A stretch of 64,000 nt of DNA, taken from contig NC_090954.1 of assembly GCF_040807025.1 (NCBI RefSeq), positions 15,083,501 to 15,147,500 on the forward strand, given 5' to 3'. Of the stretch, positions 1 to 13,761 are shown piece by piece. The stretch is from Struthio camelus (Eukaryota > Chordata > Aves > Struthioniformes > Struthionidae). A program made the translations under genes and the position numbers. The notes under the pieces are model-generated. The model worked only from the letters and a program-made list of their open reading frames with translations, was not told the DNA's origin and made no database searches. Every line of letters starts with the position of its first letter. The first letter of the stretch is position 1.

Positions 1-3000
1 GTCAGTCAATGATATCAGCATTTGGTCATTAATACTTAGGAATTGTATCCAGATAGTATTAAAAAGCACCTGAGCAGTTTAAAAATAGGCACTTTCAAGG
101 AAATAGTTACACAAAGGCTCCCGTGTATCTCCCTTTTTTAAATCAATTGTGCAACACTGGGATGCTTTCCCCATAAAACAGTTATTTCTCGGGCTACTAT
201 TCTTTGCTTTCTTGAAATTTAGGTGGTCACTATAGGTTTTGGGAAAGCAGAGCAGAAACAATGTGGACACAACACCACAGAGTATGAACTTGGTTTGCAC
301 AAGACAACTTTCATACCCTGAAATGACAGCCAACCTATCAACCTATCTGCTTGCTTAAGCAGGCAGAGCTAAGGCAGACATAGGGGAGACATACAGCAAC
401 TGTTACGAGAATGTTCTAAAATGAAATTTTCTATAGCAGAAATTTTTACATAGGAGTATCATCATTTTTGAATATCATCATTTTGTTTATCATGCAATTT
501 TCTGCTTAGTTTGTGCAAGACCTGCACCGATTCATACACCATCAATGGCATCTTGCATGTTCACGACCTTTCATTTACCTTTTGACCACTCTTTGTAGTA
601 GTTGCAGTGTGATTCGTATATCTTCTGGTCAATAGGGGATTTGAAGAAATCAAACTGTTTCCCAAAGTCTCTGTCAAGAAGCCTCAGCAGCAGCAGTAAC
701 TATTTTACCTTTCTTAAAGTCAGTCATTTATAGGCTTAAAAAGCAAGCCCTACGTTTATTTGATGTTCAAAGGTCTTTTTCTACACCTTTGATGACAAGA
801 AAATCTCTATGCCTTTAAAGACGTTTTGTACTTTATTGCTCAGTATTACAGCAGTGTTATATTGTATCACTTCAGAAAGACTTCAGTGCAACGTCTACAG
901 TTGAAACAATTTCAGGTGGGCTATCAAGACAATGAAAGTCTTGCCATTAATTTCAATAAGCACAAGCTCTCAAATTTATATTAGTAAACATTTTGCTGTT
1001 GTACCAGTAGGCAATGCAATTGTGGGGTATACTACACATCTATTACTTTACTGTATTTTTGTTGCAATAAAACGTTGGGTTACCTAAAAGCTTTGATGTT
1101 GTCAGCATCCACAAAAATGGAGCACAACAAATGGGTGAATGGGAGACCTCTCCAATCTGTAAGTTAATTTGCATGACATTATAACCTTGTTTGCATTGCA
1201 GAATATTAAAATATTCTTTTTAGAAAAACTTGCCATTTTGAATGTCCAGGAAGTGTGGTGTGAGATCTTGATAGGTTATTAGTTATATTTCAGCTTCCCC
1301 AAGTCTTCCAGAGAGGTGCAACAAAAAAAATCCTTATTAAGGGAGAAAGGGTAAATTTTTCTTCACCGATAAAGAGCCATATATTAGTATAACTGTATTT
1401 AGCCACTGTCAGCCATTTCTGTTAGTATTCATTACATTTTAGAGTAACACAGCCACTATTCCTTTGCTCTAAGAATGTATCTTGCTCAGGATAAAATTAT
1501 TGCCTGTACTTTCAGCTTTATGAAAAGCTAAATATTGTTATTATATTCATTAGTGAGAAGCTAGGAATCCATTTAACTAATTTTCATCTAACAGCCTAAA
1601 AATCTTCAGCACTTCCTTTTACAATTTCAAGAGAGATAATAGGCTATTACCCTCAAAGAAAACTGAAATGAAACACTAAATTACGAGCCATGATCTAGCT
1701 GCTGCAGCGCTGCCTCCCCTCTGCCCCAAGGCCAGGAGGTGCCTGGTTCAGGAGGAGGTAAAGCAAAGGGACAGTGACTGCTGATAGCAGATCCCAGACG
1801 TGCTCGTCCAGCTCAAGCCACCATGCTGCACCTCATGCTGGCAAAACTGACTTCTCCAGGGGAAAGCAAAGACAAACAGGAGGCATACTTGCGCGTGACA
1901 CTCTAGGTAACCTGTATTTTAACATATTAGGGCCTTTCTGACTGATGGAAATGGAGTTCCAGAGTTCCGAGAAAATATTATAAATCCTTCAGCCCTATAA
2001 ATCTTGTTGCATATGAACATTGACTTTGGGGAATTCTTCATGAGGTCCAGGTGCAGCACATTTTTTCCCCTAAAGTTCCAACTTCTAGACTGGAAAGCAT
2101 TTGGTCACTGCAATTCACAGGCAAAAAAAGGCTACTTGTGTGCCTATGAAGCACCCTAGACTGTACTCCAAAAAGGGGCATAAACATCCTCGAGATAGGA
2201 AAAAAAAAATTATCTAATGGTAGTCCATAGCTAACAATTCCTATTTTCATGCCGAAATACCCACTCCTTCAAAAATATGCAACAATAATTTTTTTTTTTT
2301 TTTTTTGCTGAGAAATTATATTAAGTCACATTCTGATCTTTTAAAGACTTAGAGTTGCCAAATCTTCCAGCATCTGGTCATAATGTTCTTATTTTTCTAC
2401 TTGTTCTCTTGTTTGTATTCTCTCCAATACATTCCCACACGACTATTAATGAAAATATTCCTATAAGAACATCTCTGAAGGCAGAGCAGAGACAAGCACA
2501 GCCCAAACCAGCTGGGTCATTCATTGCCCTTGAATCAGAGGGGAACAGAGATTCCCACCAGGCCCACGAACCCACGCTGCCTGCTCCTGACAAAAGCCAT
2601 AGTTTTAAGCGAGAATCACTCAAACCCATCGCTGAGACGAGCGGCACATTAAGGGAGTCTGCAATTTCTGACATTAGAAGCTTTGTTACGTAGCCAATGT
2701 TATATATATATAATGACACTGCTAGAGTATCTTATTTCATCTGTAAAACAAACACTAGCTGTCTGTCCTTCGGTGAAGAGGGGTTTTTTTAATTCAGAAG
2801 TGAGGAAAGCATATAAATCAGAAGAGACTCCTAAGGCTTCTCTCTCAAAGCAGTTCCTAGTCCATAAACAGGACCAGAGCCCTACCTGTTTCCATACTTT
2901 CCCCGGTGACACACCTGCAGGACAGTGCAAAGATGCACCAGTCACTGCTTTCTCCTGGCAGTTTCCCTGCTATTTTCCCTTTTCATTCCTGCTTTTTTCT

Positions 3001-6000
3001 TATCAACTGTCTTTCCCTGCCTCTTGCCTTTGTTGCTTTCTAGACTGTTTAGATTTGGCCCAAGGAGCCAAGTCTCACACCTATTCGGCTATCGCCACTT
3101 CCCGGAGGAAGTAGAGTACCTCTATTACCACCTCTATTCCTTTCTTTAAGGAAAGGCTATCACATGTTAATTAGCTGCAAAAAATGCAAAAAAAAATCTT
3201 AAAGTGATTTTACTTTCACAAAATATTGCCTAGCACACAAGATCATAAGTTATATGTGGGGCACTAAGATTTCATTCAAAGAAAAAAACCTTTCTAATCT
3301 TCACAGGCATACAGATGAATTTTGAAATTTTTGCACAAATCTCTGCACCAGCTGGCAGCTTGTGCCAGCAGGACTGAATTTATGTAAAACATGCAATAAA
3401 TCCAAAACACTGCTCCACAGCATACACAGACGCCACCTTTGAGGACTGTTGGGTACGTAGCACGTGGAATCAAATGCTGGAGGCTCCTGGCTGTATTTGA
3501 ACAGTGCAAGAGGTGCGATTCTCAGCACACCTGAGTGCTGATCTTCCCCCATCATGTCAGAAAACTTCAGCATGTGTCTTGGGGGCCTGTTTGCAACACA
3601 AGAAGGGATTGGAGGGTTGGCCAGAAGGGTGATCATGATTCATTTCTGCCATGACGTGCAGGAAACCTAGACCCAGCTAAGCAACAACATTGTCCTGCAA
3701 TTCAGGCATCATCCTCTTGGCCCCATCCAAGCAGATACCATTCAACTGCTGCAGTAATTAAAATGCTGACAACATGCATGTTACTTCTGACTTGTGCAGC
3801 AATGTACAAAGGATAAGAGTTTTATTATTCTCGATGGAAGACAGTCCAACCTGGAAAGGAGCAACAGGCAAAAATTCAGACAAAATTTCAAGAGGATCTA
3901 GAATTTTCTAGATAAATTATAGAAATTTCACTGTGTAAATATCTGAGACTTGGATACTTCATAAGTCTGTGAGGTCTTGTAGTCTGCTGCCTCAGCTACT
4001 TTCAGAGAAAATGATGCTCCGTTTTAAAAAGGTAGCTTGAGCAGAGCGCGACGTTACTGTCTCTCACCAGTGCCCTGAGCATAGGAGTCACAGCTGCTGC
4101 TCCGCTCAGTGCTGCTGAAGGCGTTATACACACTCCATGTGAAAATGAAGCAAGAGAGATAAGGGCAAAAGCAAACTGCGTTAGGACTTAATCAGGTGTG
4201 GCTAGCCAGCTTGTTCTCTAGTAATGCTCCAGGCAGACCCCATGAATTTTATGAAAGAAGGAGCCTTGGTTTTTAATGACATCAAAAAATAACCCCAGAG
4301 AACTATGGAAAAAACAGAAAATTTTCACCACTAAGTCCATTACATACTGGCAAAGTTCCTTGAATGAGTTCAGTCACACATGCACATATTTTACAAAACT
4401 AGACTTTAAATGAAAGTCTTATTTCAAATCCACTACATAGTCTAAAATTTATTATTTTTGTTTGAAATTAAATGATCTACAGATTCCATAAATATCAGGT
4501 ATTTAGAACTAGCGATTGCTATTTTGGTAGGAAAAAATGACTGATAGTTTTTTCTGTGTTGGCAGTTTCCTGAAAACAGCATGGTTGCACCTGATGTCAG
4601 AACAGATCTTGATTCATGCAGTAGTGTTTTTGGCAGATTACATCAATATAGCCTTCTCTTGGAGTCAAGACACAATTTTAGCAGTGCATTGCCCACTACC
4701 TTCATTTTGTGTATCCCCCCCACTCTTTCTACAGCTTTTTTTCTTTATTAGTTCATCGTAAGTTTTCAACCTTTCATTATTTTATTCCAGAGAGTATGGA
4801 GGTGCCCTTTCCAAAGTGTACTCCGCCAGAGGAAATCTTCAGAAAGATGCACTACTTAGACTTCCATTTGTGAATAAAAGTCAGTGAGGAATGGTGCGTG
4901 GCAAGCAAACTGATGTTCTCTGCTGCCTTTTTTGTGACTTAGAATCACTTCCTACCCTACAAAGCTTCATAAATTTGGGAAAGTTTGTTTGGATTCGGAG
5001 CCCTTTATGAGAGCACCCGTCTCACCACTTTAGTGGGGTGGTGAACCTGGGGAAGGCAGGAACTTCACCTGGGCAACTATTTTTCTTGAGCAGGTGCATC
5101 TGATTTCAGACATGAATTACATCCATGGTCAGATCAGAGATCAAATCTGAAACCTAGATATTCTATTGCCTTGATCAGATGAATTGCCTCCTTCCCCCCG
5201 CCCCCAGCTTATATATAGCAAGAATATCTGTGTGTTCTGAATCAGTATTTCTCTTTGAAATATCTAAAAATACCATTACTGGAGGAAGCCAGCCATTTGA
5301 ACTATGTATATTTAGTCTTCTCCAGCTGCTGGAAATGCTGATAGGATTTGAATTTATCAGAATTTTGGTTTAGACTGCAGTTTTTTCTTAGCAACAGTTG
5401 CTATGCAAATTATTCAGTTTTTGTTGTAATTGATGCTAGACAGATCTAGAGTAGCAGCTTCTTAAAAATCTTTGCTGTAAAACACCTCAAGTTCTTAACC
5501 TTAGTGTGTTGAAAATTGACAGCTGTATCAAGATTATTCCATATCCTTCCCTACTGCTCAATGAAATTTTAATATTTTATAGACAGAAAAAAAATGAGGA
5601 TTAGAATATTCCCAGTACTGCATAAGAGCAGCAGAACAGGTGAAGTTGTCTTTTTTGGAACTCTTTCATCACCACATGGACTGCGCTCAGTCCTTTGCGA
5701 AGGAGAAACACTATTCCTCTCTAGGGCCGTACTAGACTCTTAAGGGGAAAACTGGGAGAAAAGTAGAACTCTTCTCATTTAAAATGCACTAATATCTTTA
5801 TGAAGTTCAGGTCAATTTTAAATCCATTCTACAGATGGATAAATCTAGCCATGACTAGACTAAATTAACTGTCTTAGAGTTGCACAGTTGAGCTAGGAAT
5901 AGTATCCTGAACTTCCAAGTTTCCAACACCTGCTCTAAGTCCATAATAAAGAAATATATCGTACTGATTCTTTCCCGGTCATCTCTTGAAGGGGTTGAAT

Positions 6001-9000
6001 TTCCATTATTTCCTACTATGAATTTCTACAAAAGCATCTCATATAACCTATCTTGCTCTGCCCAAGAATCTCATTCAGGGAGCTTGCTATAATGCTATTG
6101 CTAGCCATTTAGAAGTAAATATGGTCAGAACATAATGCAACATCTATTATTTTGGCCTAGTTCAAGCAAAGTTAGTGTCTGGGTTTCTCAGTAAGTCAAA
6201 GCTTGGTTGCTTACTCAGCTAGAATTTTCCTTCTGCTCTGAAAAGCTCATGAGGTTTATGCTAGTGTATATAGATAATTGCTCTCCTGAGAACTTTTGTA
6301 ATTCAGTCTGCAGTGAGAAAATGGGCCACTGATAGTTTGGGACCATATCCATAAGCATGTTCTAGGGCTCCAAATCTGAATATCCTTTCCTTAATCCAGG
6401 AAGACGAGGATTCAAAGATGAAATTCAGGCATGCCCCGAGAACGTGTGTGTGTCACACAGCAAAGTTATGCTTTTGCTAGTTTTGCTTAGATGAGAGGAA
6501 AAATAGCACCAGTAACGAGGAGGAATTTGATAACTACTGAAGTTATGTGGGTTTTTTGCTTATTGCTACAACACTGTTCAGCTTAGTGAAAAGCTTTAAT
6601 TTCCAGCCAGACTCAGTCACCATGAATCCCCAATCTGAAAAGTCAATTCACATCCAGAGGAATCAACTAAAATGACTGAGGTGAGGCAAAAACTAGGAAA
6701 CAAAGCTAATACTTTCAAAGCTAATTATGGGGTGAAAAGAATCAAGGCTAAGCACATCTTCATAAAAACTAAAAAGAAGATGGAATATTTGAGAAAGTTT
6801 CCCCACAAGTTATAGTTCTACTTTGTTTGGCTGTGTTGATATTACCTAATTGCAGAGTTTGAGCTCAATCTCTACCTGCCCTTCTGTAATCAGCAGTTAC
6901 TCTTGCAAATGTCATTCTGATTAGTCAGATTCCCATTGTCATACAGTTGTGCATTTCTCTTTTGTGTAAACAATCAGTGAATAAGAAGCCCTTTCAAGGA
7001 CACCACAGACAAATAGAGACAAATACGTTATGTAATATCTTACATTAAAAGAAATGGTAAGCATAACATTTGGGACCTCTAGACTCTCCAGATAAAGATG
7101 TAGCAGCAGAAAACTGACATTTTTGTGAATAGGCTAATCTAGATTTCAATTTTGTTAAGTGGCCTACAATGGAAAAATTCAGAATTTAGATATTCCCATC
7201 CTGAACTGCTCTAAGTCACTATGGCTCAGCAGAAGCACTGTGCGCTAATTTAATCTTCTTGTATCTGCTATGGGAGGCAGGCATTTTGAAAGGCATGACT
7301 ATGAGCACCATGCAAGAAAAGGGCTTTGTATCCTTTTTGTACAGGTAGCTTTTGAGGGGGGAAAGTAATGTTTAAGTCACTTCTTAGCAAACCATTAGCA
7401 ATGAATCTACTCACTGACGTGAACTAATAGACGAAATGTTAATAAAAGCTTGCCTTGGGCAACAGCCTTTGATTTTTTAGAAATTCCATTTCTAGTCCCA
7501 TCATCTTTGGGCAGTAAGAAAATTGCACTTTCCTCAGCGTTTGACTTGACTCACCGGGATATTTGTTCCTCCGGCGGAGCTGTACTATCTGGGGTAAACC
7601 CTCCTTAGCTGGCATGCCTGCACTTGTGTGAAGTTTGTGTCCTCTCACACCGGAGGTCCATGCTGTGACCAACCCCACCTCAGCCAGGGACACTAGAGGG
7701 AAACAGGTTTTCCCAGGTATAACTAGGCTTATCCTGGGACACTTGTCTAGAACAAGTCATGCCCTGCGAGTGACCTTTGAGTCACCTAGCTCTGACATAG
7801 GCATCTGTCTTATAGGGAGCAAAAATTAGATGAGATGTATCCCAGCCATTCAGTTTGCATTCCTAGCACTGTGCCTATCTGAAGCCATGGCATATTCAAG
7901 AAGTTAGAAAACAGACCCAGAGTGATTATAGCAATTTTTAAACAGTGAGGATTGAGAGGGTCCTTCCTTCTTCCCCTTGCGTATTCCTAATATCAGTGAA
8001 GGCTTCTTCCTGCCTCTAGAATTGCTCCTTCCATTATGACGTTAGCAGCTTTAGCCATTACTATACTGCTGTAGCTTGTTGCACTTCATAATAAGCACAG
8101 TGCTTCTCTGAGGCCTTGCTGAACTGTTGCCTTTTCGGTATGGCACACCTCAGTCAATCGTGTAATAGGGCTTGTCATTAGTGGCTCCGTTGGGTGGGTC
8201 AAAAGAAGAAAAAGGGGAGGAATATGTCTTCTCTGACTTTAAGAGCATGTTCTCTGTATTGAAGAGTAAATATAAAATCATTCCCATTTTCTTTTCGGAA
8301 GAGTACCTATCCCTCACCAAGGCAGTCAGAAAAAAGGGTGAAGACTACTTTGGCCATTAAACTTAAGCCATGGTTTAATCTCTTCTAGAATTTAGTGTAT
8401 GCTGTGACTAGATAGTTTTAACCTCAGTCCTAGAAATGCAAAATAAAATGATGCAAGTGCTACAATTCCGTGCCTAAAGTCATAGATGGTCCCTTGCAAA
8501 AGAGATTTCCCTACCTTCACACAAAATGTTCAGCATGATAGGCTATATCTACCTAAATATTTGTTAATTTTTCAATTCTTGCAGTAATTAAAAAATTAAC
8601 TATTACCAAAGATTAGATAGAAGACTAAACAGATCACTTATGATAAAACAGTCATAAAAAGAATACAGAATTTGCTGTAAGACTACAGACTATGAGATGA
8701 GGTTCAATGAGATTTGAAGACTATAGTAGACCTTTCACTTTGAGAGGCCCTTATCATTCCCCTTTGCACTCAGCCCATTACTAAGGTTGGTCTTGCCTGT
8801 TTTAATAGCCTTGGAAACCTCAGACTAAGAGAACTAATTGTTCTACTTTTGAAATTGCTGTGAGCATTCCGCTGCAGAGAAACAGCTTTTCTAAAGTAAA
8901 CATATGAATTTCTGAGATAGAAAGGCTTGAATTGACATCAGGGGGCTTTAGAATTGCTTCGTACTGTTTACGTACTTTTCACAAGGCCAAATTCCCTTTA

Positions 9001-12000
9001 TAGAAATCATTAGTGCAAAACTCTTTAGCAAACTACATACACTTCAGTCATTCCAGTTGCTGTTTATTTGGAAGTGATTTAACATTCAAAGTAAACAAAA
9101 GTCTGCTGCAGTAAAAAGTCCACTTCTTGCTGTGCCACTGCATGTAATAAATAACGCAGCAGACAGTATAACAGAATTATAGCAAGGGGGATTTGAAAGG
9201 TAGTCAGTTTTCTAATATCTTTAGTACTGACCACTATTGCTTGTTATGCCAGGACAACTCAGAGTTGTGGGATTTTCACGTCTCATCTCAGCTTTTTTGA
9301 GGTCGAATCAATTTTAAGTGACCTTACAACCTCACAACACAATAAAAGCCAAAACCTTATGTCCAACTCAGGAGGCTAAATACATTTCCCAGTTAAAAGC
9401 TACCTTTCCTATGAGTCTGTCTGGTCAGAATCCTTTCCTTACAATTTCCAAATTATAAGGAAATTTAGGGGCCGTGTAGTATCTGACCTTACTCAAGCTT
9501 TCACAGAGTTTACAATATATTTAAGGCAACCAACAGTGACACTCCTTGTCGTCATTACAAAAACAAGGAGCTAAACCTTTCACGAAACCTTTTAAGACTG
9601 CCCTTTGTGGCAGCGATGGGCTCAGCCACTTGATTCTTACAAATCATAGTGGAATAAACCGGTCCTAACATTTATGCAGAATTTCAAGTTCAAGGGGAAG
9701 AGTAATGGAGGGGGATTGATTCCAAAAGCAGTCTCATTAATCTTTGTCTTAGTACACCCTCTCTTCACCAGTCTTCAGCTACCAAACTAAGATCGGACCC
9801 AAGGAAATCTCCCCACTCAGACCAGGGCCAAATAATATCATAAATGAAAATTTTAAAAGGAAGAAAAACATGTAAGCCTTTTCTGCCACATGGGGTCTCA
9901 AGTTTCTCCTAAAGGCTTCTCAAAGACTAGTCAAGCACCAACCCACATATCAGAGACTTACTTTTTCAGAAACTAATATTTAATAAAATCACTTCAGAGC
10001 CTAATATTTTCAGTATTTTACAATCCTTACTGGTTCAGTTGCAAGCCAGACTCCAGACATGAACCACAGCAGTTCCTGACTAAGAAAAAGGGGGGCTGAA
10101 CAAGTCCGTTTCCATCAGTGCTCCTTCTGCACTACCTCAGTTACCTAGGGACAGCTCGCCTGGTCTTTACACAGCCCATTGTGGTGTTTATTTCAGCTAT
10201 GAAGGAAATCAGTGCCATGACTTTTGACTTGAAGGAAAGTATTGCTTGCTGGGGAGAACAATGTTATCAAATAGAAAAATAAGAAGTCTTCAGAACTGCA
10301 GATGAAGGGCAGGAAATTCTTCCCTTCCTAGCTTCAATTTCTTTGAAACATGTATACATGAGTGACAGCCTGGAAACTTTCAGGTTAAGAGGAGAGAGAA
10401 TTCTAAGCCAGGTGGCAAACATCTTTAAATACAGCATTTCCTGTTCCTCCTCTGCTCTTTAAAGTGCTTTGTCAAACAGAGGCTACCCTACAGTTGATCA
10501 ATTCCACTTTAATCAGCAGGTATCTCTCTCTATGACTAAGAATAAAAAATTGGTTAATCTGTTAAAAATGTATATAATCAAGTAAAGAAAAACTCAGACT
10601 CCAGGAGATAGTGTCTGGAGGTCATTAATAACTAACATCCCCATTTTCCCTAGGAAGTTTTATTCTTAGGGTTGACTAATGCTCCGATCCAAAACTCCAT
10701 GATCCTTATTAGCTTTAATATCCTTCCAGAGCAAACAAGTGCTCTTCCCAAAAACTTGGGTATCAAATAAAACTCAAATGAGCTTTGATTATAAAACTTT
10801 TATTTTGAGAGAGGAATTGGAAGTGATGAACAATTTCCACTTACTTCATAATTTCTAGGGAGATTCAGGAGCTCAGTTCTGCCCACATCTCCTACAGAAC
10901 TTTGGGGCATATTTTGTCCCTTGCCATTAATGTACAGGGTTAATACTGGATCAGAAATGGATGAAAAGTGAATTATCAGAAACAGACTCTGTACAAACAT
11001 GACATTCCTGCTTGCCAAAACAGTTTCTATCTGAAAGTTGTTGATACCCACAGCAAGCCATGTGCCACAGTGTCATTCAGTTTCCTCTCTTCTCCCTCCT
11101 TCCATGCAGAAGGATTTGTAGAATCAAGGTTGGAGAATACAGGTTGTTCTCACATTCTACAATAAAAGTAGTGGAGATGCAAAATATTTGGTACATAGCA
11201 TAGAGATGAAGGAGCTGCGTTTTTTCCCCTGTGAGAATAGATGCAACAGAACTGTGGTAGCCATCTTTAGCGAGTTCATCCCTCAGAAAAAAGAATCCAG
11301 TTCACATTTTCTAGTGGATCATATTCAAATGGGATTTACTTGTAGTTTTACCATCCCAAACTCTTCAACACTTAGCAGATCTATGATTCACAGAAAAGCA
11401 GAGCATAATCTTTAGCAGTAAATCTTTCAAAAAGAACTTGTGCTCTCAGACTACCAAGCGAATATCAATACCTTACCAGCTGTCAGGAAAAACAGAATTT
11501 CCTGGTACAAGCACGAGCAGGCATTAGCTAAAGAAGTATATCTTCCTGTCCAGCGCTTACAGATGCTGCACATGAACACTGTCTCATGCCAGAGGGCTCT
11601 CCCAGGGGCTCCCACCAGCCTTTTGTTAAAATGCCACCACCAAATTGAAGGTAGGATTGATCTTCCTGTCTCTGATGGAGTTCACCCCTCTCTGGATACT
11701 GCTTAATCATCCCTGCTAGAAATAACTTTTCTCTGGGGCTTATGGAGAGACTTTTGAAGAGAAAAATCTTTGGCTTTCAGAACATGTCTGGCTGTATGAG
11801 ATGGCAGGTATTTTCAAAGGGTATATTCCTGAAGGAGGATAACTTCCCTACAAGCTCTTTACTCTTGCTTTTCCCGGCTCCTGTTGCCAAGCGCTGCGTG
11901 AGTGTATTAGCATGCACAGCATCCCTTTGCAAAAGGGCACAAACATTTCCAGCAAGGGCACTCCACACAAGTTTGTCTGCTGAGTGGCTTTGCCTCCTCC

Positions 12001-12697
12001 CTAAGATATGCTTAAAACAAAACAGTTCTCAGTAAAAGATTTCCCTGTTATTTCTTTTGCTCTGGACAGTATCCAGAGCTGGGACATTTTTAGACCCTCT
12101 CTATTACTCCCTATGAGTTTGGATCCAGCCCCACCACCTGTCTATGGATGGAAGGTACAATTACTGGACGAGGTGACTGCCCCATGCCCACACTTTGCCA
12201 AAATGCCAGTGGTGCAGCCCTGTGGAGCTAGCACCTCCGCATCTCAAATACGTCCTGCATGCGGTGGGCAAAAGTCAGTCCTGGAAGCAGACATATGGCA
12301 CTATCTGAAAAATCAGAATAGCAGATAGCAGGGAGCTGATGGTTGCACACAGCTTTGTAGACTAGGCTTCAGTATTCAAGTCAGAAGTTGCTTTACTGAG
12401 AGGAGATAGGAGAAGGAAAATCTGGTGGCTCTGTTTAGTTTTTGCAGACTAATTAGGAATGTTGAACTGTTAAAATAATTTGGCTAATTATTTTAGATTT
12501 CTCCATACTCAATATAGTTTCTGGAAAGATATGAAAGCATAGTTAGCTGAAGTACACTGTACTGATACTTTACTGACATAAAGGTTACTTGTTGGCTTCG
12601 CTTCCTTGCACTAAGAAGCATCTTTACAAGTAGTCCCAAAGGATCCCCAGGCAAGGCATTCTTGTGATTAGAGAGAAAAAAAAATATGACCAGCAGC
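1..12697. other. Non-coding spacer, first part
   Basis: AT-rich DNA with stop codons frequent in all frames. I recognise no exon, RNA gene or transposon. An 18-T run lies at 2,289-2,306, and there is a locally GC-richer patch at about 1,690-1,870. By synteny of the vertebrate GABRB2-GABRA6-GABRA1-GABRG2 cluster this may lie between GABRA6 and GABRA1, but no GABRA6 exon is visible. Confidence 0.6.
2289..2306. repeat. Poly-T run (18)
   Basis: Uninterrupted run of 18 T. It may be the tail of an old minus-strand retro-insertion, but no element body is recognisable beside it. Confidence 0.9.
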
Positions 12698-12779
12698 CAG
12701 GAATATTGAATAATAAAAGTAATTCTTTAATAAATATATATACACATGATAAATTAATTTTTATTATTCAATATTCCTG
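12698..12779. repeat. Perfect 21-bp inverted repeat with 40-bp AT-rich spacer
   Basis: The left arm at 12,698-12,718 begins caggaatattg. The right arm at 12,759-12,779 ends caatattcctg. The two are exact reverse complements over 21 bp. The spacer (12,719-12,758) is nearly all A+T. The flanking bases differ (ccagcagc on the left, actacaca on the right), so there is no target-site duplication to support an insertion. As RNA it would form a stable stem. Confidence 0.85.
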
Positions 12780-13740
12780 ACTACACATCATTTGTATTAG
12801 CTTGCTTTGAATTAAAGATATATAATGGTGGTATCTACATATATGTATTCATTTTTATATAAACATACAGATACACACACCCGTATATATTGATATATAC
12901 ACCCTGCCATGCTGCAAGCTCACATCTGCTTCAAAGCACATATCCTGACCAGGACCATTCTGAACAGTATTTCTTCTTTGCACAGTTGTGGTACAATGGA
13001 ATCTGATTTAGTTTAATGACAAAATTAGATTTGGGCTACTAAAATTTCGTTGCAGCAGAAATAACCATTTCTCACTTTGTCATATAGTATGGATTATATA
13101 CTTCTTAGATCTTGACTGCAATTTGAAATATTTAAAATACTTTACACAGTACCTATGAATTTTATACTTGCCATTTGTCTTTCACACTACACAGAGGATC
13201 AAACCACTTTATATACATACATATACACACATACAAGCTCAAATAGAAAACAAGCAAAGAGAACATCCTCGTTGACTCTTCCTAGCACTTCAGTTTAGCA
13301 AGCTGCTCAAGTGTCAGTTCCTCTGAGCCCAGTTCACTATTCATATACTTTAAATAACCGATATGCTTCAGGCCCAAGACCACAGAGGAGTATGCAACAG
13401 TGATAATCAAGACTGAACTTCCACGCCCACTGCTGTCCCCAGCTCAGTCTCGAGTTAGAAAGAGCAGGTGCCAGAAGCACTGAGGACAGGCATCTCCCAG
13501 CCGCATTCAGAGAAACAAGCGTAATTCAGCCATCCCAAACCACAGCCCCAAAGCAGGGCATTTCCCACAGGCCATAAGCTGCTGCAGCCGGCACAGCTAG
13601 AGTTACAGCATGAGCAGGTGGAACACAGACACTGCAGGTATCTGCTGCTTCACTACTCACAGGTGCTGAGCACAGAATAGGAATGAGAATGGGACAGGAA
13701 GAATAGAAGCTTAACGAGAACTACCTTTTAAAATACCAAC

Positions 13741-13761
13741 TTTTTTTTTTTTTTTTTTTTT
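13741..13761. repeat. Poly-T run (21)
   Basis: Uninterrupted run of 21 T followed by gagtgtg. No retro-element body was recognised next to it. Confidence 0.9.

Noticed and set aside
2355..2693. 112-codon open frame with a hydrophobic, signal-like start
   Set aside because: It opens at TTG, not ATG. The hydrophobic stretch comes from a T-rich tract, a long frame runs on the opposite strand, and no domain or GABRA6 exon sequence is recognisable.
5403..5410. Octamer motif ATGCAAAT (also at 58,574-58,581)
   Set aside because: An exact match to an 8-base motif is expected about once or twice in 64 kb by chance.
12690..12787. Reading the long inverted repeat as a hAT-type miniature transposon
   Set aside because: The ends fit loosely (CAGG..CCTG), but the eight-base flanks are different, so there is no target-site duplication.
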